Source: Cinnamomum chago (taxonomy: Eukaryota; Streptophyta; Magnoliopsida; Laurales; Lauraceae). Taken from it: 64,000 nt of DNA. Made by a program: the position numbers and the translations under genes. Under the pieces are notes generated by a model. The model was not told the origin of the DNA, ran no database searches, and saw only the letters and a program-made list of their open reading frames with translations. The DNA is taken from positions 124,037,001 through 124,101,000 of the forward strand of contig CP142453.1 in the NCBI GenBank assembly GCA_038049695.1, written 5' to 3'. The first letter of the stretch is position 1, and each line of letters opens with the position of its first letter. Positions 58,901 through 64,000 of this stretch are shown piece by piece.

Positions 58901-61475
58901 TTAACAAAAATGACATCCACAACGGAAAAGGTTGAGCCTCTAATATGCTTTTTGCCAAACTCCAGATGTTCCCTAATGAGAACTGAAAAGGAGATGCCTT
59001 AAACTTTATCTCTACATCCATTTGCAACAATATAAAGGCAAGACCACTACCAACATCGTTATACATTAAGGACCTCCCCTACCATGGCTCCACAATCCAC
59101 CCTCTCGAAGATGCTATTAGACCAAATGTGTGACAGCACCTCGTAGTAGTAGATCCATAACATATGTTTCTTTAGTTTAACCCTAGGGTTCCAATTTCTA
59201 AGGTTCAAGTGAATAAAACACCTTCCAAATAGCATCATCTCCCTATACAATGTCTTAGCCTCCTCAAAAACAAACTTCAGCAAAGTCAGTATTATACTCA
59301 AGCTGTGGATTCTAAACATCCTAAAAACTTCCTTTTCAAGGACATTCTTCCACCTAGATGCATATAGAAATTCTTCTGCCAACCAGGCAATGTAAAAATA
59401 TCATGTTTTCCTGATCGATATCTTAGTCTACCTTCGCCATCCAAACTCCCTCTTCTGGAAAGACTTTTTTTTTTTTTTTTTTGAATGGCCTCTTCTGAAA
59501 AGACTGTCCAAACTCCTCCCTTATGCTTCTTGATATTGAAACCCTTGCCATTGCTTCTATTCATATTCCAACATGTCAGCAATCAGGTAGCCTTTTTTAC
59601 ATTCCTTTTACCTTCATATTACTAGGATCAACATTTCCATTTACCATCTTCCCTATCTTTCTACATTACTAACTTGCCTACCTCTCTTTTAAGTATGTTC
59701 TCTTTTATTCCTTCTCCCTGATTAATCCCTCTGGTTTCAACCAAAAGCAACCTCCTTCACAACTAACCTTCTTCTCCTCTAAGCGTATCCATCTCATGCC
59801 CTTCAATCCTCTTCTGAACCTCTTCATCTCTAAATCTGGCAAAAGCAACACGGCTTCCTCTTCATTTATTCTTCTCCCTTTCAGCCACCATGTGGACTGG
59901 AGAGAACAAGGAAACCAGGATTTGTGAAGACATTCCAGGAAAAAAAAAAGTTGTCCAAAGATAGTATTGCTAGATTAGCCCATCTACACCAAGTCCGTTT
60001 CCCCACCCTTTCTCTTCTTCTTGCTTTCCACGTACCCTTTTCCATCCAAACAAATATAAGAAGCAAGCACAGACTATGTTGCTTTAGAATGGCTAATGTT
60101 TTAGCAGAATTTGGTTACCGTGACTCATAAGTCTCAGAGTTGATTCCAAAGTAGTTTGTAATAAATAATAAGAGAAACGTATACAAGCAAAACCAATACA
60201 ACTGGCAGTCATCACAGATAGAAAGGAAACCTAAGGAATTTTCCACAAGTCATTATAGAAATACCAGCCCAAACTATTCAGTCACACTATGACAACCAAA
60301 CTGACTGACTTAGATTTGGCAGAAATTATGACCATTCAATTAGAATCAGGGAATTGACAAAAAAAAATATATTCACATTCCATCAAACTGAGATAACACT
60401 TACGTCAAATTTGTGGTTTACCAACGTGTCAACAACAGGATGGTTACTTTCAACACAATTGGGAAACTTAAGTATTTAATCAGTGTCACCCGAAGTTTAA
60501 ATTGGATGCATGTTTCACCCCAAATTATTAGTGAAATGAAGAAAAGGTAAAAAAAAAAAAAGGGTCCTACCTGTTTTGGCCTGGTGCTACTTTTGCAGCC
60601 ACCAAAAATAGGCCCTTACAGTCCACTCCCTTTTCCCTTGGCCCTCAGGGTACATTTTGACATGCATGAATCACAAGGTGTCTGAATATCTTGGCAGGAT
60701 GTAATGCAGATTCACCACACCTTTTGGGCATAAAAAAAATCAGAAATTTCAACAACTTGATATATCTTTCAGCCTCTTCCATCAAACCCGAATCATCGTA
60801 AGTGCTTCTCTGAAATTATAGAAGTTGGATGAACAAAATCCCCCCAAAATTTAAATTTCTTATTTCCAAACCTCCTAAAACCCCTCGGTGGAACAAATAA
60901 TCATTCTAGTTCTGCCAAAATATTCAAACCAAATGCAATTTACGAGTACATCCTTACAGCTCGCACCGAAGACAATAAAACATAGAAAAAAAAAGGTGCA
61001 ACTGCTGTAAAGCAATTACTTGAATCATCAGCAAACAAAAGGAATCCATGACTCTAGATCCAGATCCTAAATGACACACTAAAAAAAGAGGCTTCTTTCA
61101 ACATGCACCAAATCTGTTGGCGAGAGATTCATCAAAAAGAGAATCCAATATACCTGACGAAGCTGATGTGGACGCCTAGGCTCCGATGAACTGCGGAGCA
61201 GTCGATGCAGAGGAAGATACCGTACGTAACGGACGCCCATGCCGGATTCTTGGCGTTGCAATCAAAACACATCTGAAACAAACGGGAAAAGAAACGGTTA
61301 GATCTGGAATAACTCCTTGCAGATCTGCGTTCCTCCGCATCAGATCTCGAGAATCGAAGCAAATTCCGAGCAGAAGAAAGAATTGATCTGAGAAGGTGAA
61401 AATTACCTTGTTCTCGGACTTGGATTTCAGCTTTTTGAAAACGGCGTTCTTGTCCATGGAGCTTTCGGCCGCCAT
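43314..61475 (-). CDS. AGD8/9/10-like: ARF GTPase-activating protein, AGD8/9/10 (ARFGAP2/3, Glo3-type), 404 aa, 7 exons
   Basis: Stimulates GTP hydrolysis on ARF1-type GTPases in COPI traffic at the Golgi (family knowledge). Exons in coding order: 61475-61407, 61272-61154, 53562-53127, 51531-51271, 47558-47439, 46774-46673, 43421-43314; all junctions are GT-AG and the frame closes at 1215 nt, the usual length of this family. The ARF-GAP zinc finger is C25-x2-C28-x16-C45-x2-C48, with the catalytic arginine at R53 (HRSLG). The [16 protein letters not shown] segment in exon 3 completes the domain. The linker is Ser/Thr/Pro-rich. The C terminus has three ISS motifs (I310, I340, I374), one per exon 5-7: the Glo3 motif. 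Intron 2 (7.6 kb) and introns 4 and 6 (3-4 kb) are swollen by LINE, MITE and tandem-repeat insertions. The gene appears intact. Which of AGD8, 9 or 10 it matches cannot be told by eye. Confidence 0.9.
43989..44075. repeat. Tandem duplication, 42-bp unit x2, in ARF-GAP intron 6
   Basis: Two copies begin TTAGACAGCTTTCAGCCC and end in a T-run. Between those parts, each has a short G/C-rich patch; in the first copy CCCTCTTATAAGGGG is almost a perfect palindrome. The second copy has diverged in that patch. Confidence 0.7.
45363..45515 (+). mobile_element. Hairpin MITE copy 3, 153 bp, in ARF-GAP intron 6
   Basis: Full-length copy with GGGAGATGCTC/GAGTATCTCCC termini, long inner inverted repeats and the shared core TTGATGGCATTGGATATGG. 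It is flanked by an exact 9-bp duplication TTATTTAAA (45354-45362 and 45516-45524). Confidence 0.85.
48727..49190 (-). mobile_element. L1-type LINE 3' fragment with RNase H remnant, in ARF-GAP intron 4
   Basis: On the minus strand, frame-broken segments read as the C-terminal RNase H domain of a plant L1: a degraded FDGxSRxxxGxGG strand near 49115-49085, then [13 protein letters not shown] and WVGKIRK near 48985-48900. An A-run (T-run on the plus strand at 48727-48739) marks the 3' end. Stops and frameshifts make it non-functional. It lies in the sense direction of the host gene. The 5' end was not placed. Confidence 0.6.
49204..49335. repeat. Tandem duplication, 66-bp unit x2
   Basis: AACTCCTTCAAGACCAGTGG starts both copies (49204 and 49270). 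Identity is high in the first 45 bases and lower afterwards. It lies directly upstream of a (GT)n tract and the 41-bp minisatellite, all within ARF-GAP intron 4. Confidence 0.75.
49334..49369. repeat. (GT)18 microsatellite
   Basis: Uninterrupted GT dinucleotides lie between a GCTCTGA word and an AT-rich segment. Confidence 0.9.
49397..49519. repeat. Minisatellite, 41-bp unit x3
   Basis: Three head-to-tail copies, starting GAGCATCCTGGGCAAGGGGG at 49397, 49438 and 49479, are essentially identical. This indicates very recent expansion or active homogenisation. The unit is not a multiple of three and lies in an intron. Confidence 0.9.
51774..51848. repeat. (CT)37 microsatellite in ARF-GAP intron 3
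   Basis: Pure CT dinucleotides run for 75 bases. In the sense transcript of the host gene this is a GA tract. Confidence 0.95.
52892..52938. repeat. (GA)23 microsatellite in ARF-GAP intron 3
   Basis: Pure GA dinucleotides, preceded by a short (GT)n run. It is complementary in sequence to the (CT)n tract 1 kb away in the same intron. Confidence 0.95.
52931..53098. repeat. Minisatellite, 55-bp unit x3, next to ARF-GAP exon 3
   Basis: Three copies of a unit with CTTCATCGACCAAAG starting at 52939, 52994 and 53049 differ at only one or two positions. Each begins with GAGAGAG, so the array appears to have grown out of the adjoining (GA)n tract. It ends about 30 bases from the 3' boundary of exon 3 (53127). 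Confidence 0.9.
54935..56380. repeat. Diverged tandem repeat (about 160-215 bp unit, 3 copies) split by a LINE
   Basis: Three segments share the order GATCCRAACYRTTCATCYTCTTT, then GAAGGSMA and, later, GGRTTTTRRRAATT plus GAAAAAC. They start at about 54954, 56106 and 56269. Removing the LINE at 55161-56085 and one target duplication restores spacings of about 215 and 163 bases. The repeat therefore predates the insertion. Confidence 0.6.
55161..56085 (+). mobile_element. 5'-truncated RTE-type LINE with 12-bp target duplication
   Basis: A degraded reverse-transcriptase ORF starts at the [13 protein letters not shown] motif and continues through [12 protein letters not shown], where V replaces the A of the canonical FADD box. 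A frameshift follows and then the typical RTE C terminus ([32 protein letters not shown]). The 3' end is a short (GGTTT)n tail. ATGCGAGCCCTT flanks both sides exactly (55149-55160 and 56086-56097), which fixes the ends. It lies antisense to the ARF-GAP gene in intron 2. Confidence 0.9.
56528..57535 (+). mobile_element. Second, highly decayed RTE-type LINE fragment
   Basis: Frame-broken segments parallel those of the neighbouring [18 protein letters not shown] (about 56555), [18 protein letters not shown] (about 56860), [11 protein letters not shown] (about 57062), a lysine-rich RIRNEHI segment (about 57225), and a terminal [11 protein letters not shown] end with a GATGGTGAT tail. The tail differs from the GGTTT tail of the first copy, so it belongs to another RTE subfamily. 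Many stops are present and no target duplication was found. Confidence 0.65.
58227..58381 (+). mobile_element. Hairpin MITE copy 4, 155 bp, nested in the L1 fragment
   Basis: The best-preserved copy: about 64 bases at each end are inverse complements with only a few differences, leaving a loop with the shared TTGGCATTGGATATGG core. It sits in a TA repeat, with ATATATATA on both sides (58218-58226 and 58382-58390), compatible with a 9-bp target duplication. Confidence 0.85.
59449..59505 (-). mobile_element. Minimal retroinsertion: poly(A) plus six bases
   Basis: CCTCTTCTGGAAAGACT (59449-59465) recurs as CCTCTTCTGAAAAGACT (59489-59505). Between them lies only a T-run and GAATGG, i.e. CCATTC plus poly(A) on the minus strand. 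This is what an extremely 5'-truncated target-primed retrotransposition event leaves behind. Confidence 0.65.
60071..61153. other. Intron 2 remainder of the ARF-GAP gene
   Basis: AT-rich intronic DNA with no bounded element or coding content recognised. Confidence 0.6.
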
Positions 61476-61590
61476 GATCGCAACAGAGAGAGAGAGAGAG
61501 AGAAAGAGGAGAGACTCAGCGAGAGATTTTGAGAGATCTTCTTTCCCTAGAGGACGAGGAAAGAGTTTTCCTCTAGGAAAGGGAAAAGCT
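61476..61590 (-). promoter_or_regulatory. 5' leader of the ARF-GAP gene with GA tract and small inverted repeat
   Basis: Upstream of the start codon (higher coordinates) lies a GA tract on the plus strand (61485-61501; CT-rich in the transcript). Beyond it is an inverted repeat with arms CTTTCCCTAGAGG (61541-61553) and CCTCTAGGAAAGGG (61570-61583). If transcribed, it would form a stem in the 5' UTR. The transcription start was not identified. Confidence 0.4.
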
Positions 61591-64000
61591 TAGAGAAGAA
61601 AACTGCGTAACTACAAGGGCTTTAAGCTCTTTTTTCTCTCGACTGGGAATCTCATTTTCCCACTATTACTAACCTGGAACCTGTATTGTCTGGGCTCGAC
61701 CCCCTGGTTAGGACCTGGGCCTTGGGGAGGGAGCTCTTGATCAATCATGTATGGGACCCACTCTCTGGTGATTAGAGCCGTTGATTCTGTTTTGGACATT
61801 CTTTTCATATCTGATGATTGAGATCTCAACCACCGGTTGGTTTGTTTGGCGTGGTTTTAACGGAAGATCTGCCAAATCCATCCACGTCATTTCAGAGTCA
61901 AGACACATACCCACTACCAAATTGACTCCCAGTGAAACTGATTCAAGTATTGAGGTTGGCAGTCAATGGATACTGACTTCCCATCAAATGGACCAACCCT
62001 CCTGGATTTCTGATTAATGTGTGTTTTGTTTTTCCTGCCCTAGTTTGGACTGGTGATTGTTTGGTGTTTTTTTTTTCACTGTGTCTATTTGAAGACCACA
62101 TGTTTGAATTCTGATTGACAGATCCAGGTTGTCAGCAGGCTTGACAATAGATGACTCTGTCAAGTGTGATGGCCCAAAGCCCAAAGTGGGAGTTGGGACT
62201 CATGTGAATGTGTCACTCAAAACTCTTATAAGTAGGCAGTCATCGTCAGTATTGAAGTCTCCTTCTGGTGAAGATAATAGGGGAGAGGAAGAAGAGAAAT
62301 ATTATCTATTCAACTTCCTTACACAAGCCAAATAGAGTAAAAGGCTAGAGAGAGATTACTTAACAAGCAATGGACTAAAATGATAAACTATATGCATGCC
62401 TTAATTTATGGGATGTGTAGACTGTAGAGAATGAAGAGTAACTTGTAAGCAAACGAAGAAATGGAGGAAGGGGAGGAACTTGCATGTTTCCTGCCATTGC
62501 AAATCACCTATCAGGGTGTCAAATCATCAATCAAGGAGTTTCCGCCATTTACGGTGTATTGGTTGGTCCAGTTGACCCACTAGATACGGTTGTTGTCTAT
62601 GGTGGGATCTACATGGGCTGTGTTTGTTTTATGGAATTAATTAATACACCAAAAGCCTCAGGATTGATGGAATGCATCAAATCTTATAATTTAGTACATT
62701 TGATACTAAATATTATGAACTTAACTAATACGCCAAAAGCCCTAAAACTGATGGAACGCATCAAATTAAATCTTATAACAACTTAAGACTGTAACAATTT
62801 GGTTATTAGAGTTATCTATAACAAGGAATTCGGCTTGCTTGTTGGCTGGGGCAGACTTACACACAGGGCATTGGGGGCAATTGTCTGTCAAATTTGTGTC
62901 CACTTCCAAAACTCAATTAAAATCTCTAGGAATGCTTCCAAAGCCCACGTAAAAAAACCTGGGTGCACCTCCAAAACTTATATCAAATAACCATAGGTCT
63001 GCCGCTGCTTGTTGGGGATTTATGATATGATGTTACATCTTGTCCCCTAAGCATTCCAAATGCTATGTTTGTTTTGTTGTTAAATTTCAAACCACATGCA
63101 AAGACACTTTTAGCTTTGAGAATTCCCTAAATTTCAGCTTTCCAAATGCTAGAGGGGGGTTGAGCATTTGAAATTTTATTTGGGGATAGGAGGCAGGGGG
63201 GGCGCAGTATTTGGAATTCTCATAATTCTTCAAGACATGAATTTTCACAATTCTTGCAAACAAATAGGCTCATAAAGATAATAATAATTAAAAAAAGAAT
63301 GGTTAAGACCTGTTTGATTAATTGAGTACCAGCCCAGTAACTCGTACTCAGCACGGTATCTCCCTGCACTGCAAAATAAATAATCACATATTAAAAGAAA
63401 TTATCTCTTTCCATATGACAAGTTGGGTAAAATAGAAATAGAGAAATTGAAGCAAAATGGGTATAGTTACATAAGAACAACTGAAACATAAGTGGTTTGA
63501 TGAAAAAATGAATGGGTAGTTGCATTAGTAGTTACATAACCATCGGTCAACATTATAACTGATGGTCAAAATGGAAGCCAAAACCTCCTAATTTAAAAGT
63601 GAAGGATTGAAGAAGAAAACTCAGAAGGTCCTTCAGATAATTATCTCCCTTTAAAAAATGATTCACCAATGCATAATCCTAGCATTAAGATTACGGTGGT
63701 TCCATCCATATCTTCACATTTTCTTCACTTCTCACCCTTTTAGCACCCTTTCCGTAGAAAATATTTTAATATTGAATTCCAAAAATAAATACAAGAACAA
63801 AACATTGAATCGAAATGATACCATAAAATGGGATTATGTAGCAAAAAGGAAAAAAAAATAGAGCTATGTATTTGGAAGAAATTCTCTCATTTTTGCTTGT
63901 TGTATATTGTTGTATTTATAAATATACATCCCACAATTATGGAAGAGATTTTTGTTACAATTAATTACAATCCAAAGACATTTTCTCTAATCAGTTATTA
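61591..64000. other. Gene-free DNA to the right edge
   Basis: No recognisable gene. A diverged tandem duplication of about 85 bp lies at 62633-62780 (ACACCAAAAGCCTCAG / ACGCCAAAAGCCCTAA, then GATGGAAYGCATCAAAT in each). The first 200 bases probably include the ARF-GAP promoter. Confidence 0.5.

Larger units (their letters stand above)
57571..60070 (-). mobile_element. Degenerate L1-type LINE in ARF-GAP intron 2
   Basis: On the minus strand, pieces appear in L1 order. First comes an ORF1 RRM-like segment ([20 protein letters not shown], about 59855-59795), then further ORF1-like coding debris (59600-59060). An endonuclease segment ([11 protein letters not shown] to [10 protein letters not shown], about 58140-58030) and a terminal RNase H segment ([21 protein letters not shown], about 57815-57750) follow. 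It ends in a 3' UTR and an A-run (T10 at 57571-57580). The reverse-transcriptase core is missing, so a large internal deletion has occurred. MITE copy 4 and a tiny poly(A) insertion are nested inside. The 5' limit is approximate. Confidence 0.7.

Overview
The window is nuclear DNA of a flowering plant with a repeat-rich genome. The evidence is plant-type spliced genes (a UBP20/21-like deubiquitinase and an AGD8/9/10-like ARF-GAP), a GRP1.8-like cell-wall glycine-rich protein gene, and plant forms of LTR, LINE, SINE, hAT, Mutator-like and Harbinger-like elements. The species cannot be fixed by reading alone. No bacterial operon, CRISPR array, rRNA gene or intact tRNA gene was seen.

Layout. 1-3841 is the end of a large LTR, probably Ty3/gypsy, that enters from the left edge. 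3842-9628 is intergenic, with a 423-bp Harbinger-like element and tRNA-like SINE debris. 9629-10330 (-) is an intact single-exon plant protein with a Cys-rich N terminus. 10331-28507 is a long gene-free stretch holding a SINE with target-site duplications, a 906-bp non-autonomous hAT element with an exact 8-bp duplication, two adjacent Harbinger-like elements, a 110-nt hairpin, a TRIM-like LTR/PBS fragment and a second SINE. 28571-29356 (+) is the glycine-rich protein gene. 29357-35800 is intergenic, with another Harbinger-like MITE, a complete 1534-bp solo LTR of Copia/SIRE type (5-bp duplication CAAAA), and a decayed Tat-like LTR.

36060-41393 (+) is an eight-exon ubiquitin-specific protease gene (560 aa when spliced). 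It converges on a seven-exon ARF-GAP gene (404 aa) on the minus strand, which runs from 61475 down to 43314. Both splice models were assembled by hand: every junction is GT-AG and both reading frames close. The ARF-GAP gene spans 18 kb because its introns are full of insertions: two RTE-type LINE fragments, two L1-type fragments, two copies of a MITE family, minisatellites and microsatellites. 61600-64000 has no recognisable gene.

The most notable repeat is a hairpin MITE family of about 150 bp. It has four copies between 38.9 and 58.4 kb, all in the same orientation. Two copies have exact 9-bp target duplications and two sit in AT repeats compatible with 9 bp, which points to Mutator-type transposition. 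The protein genes are ordinary plant housekeeping or wall genes. I see no evidence that they form a joint pathway or an unknown multi-gene system.
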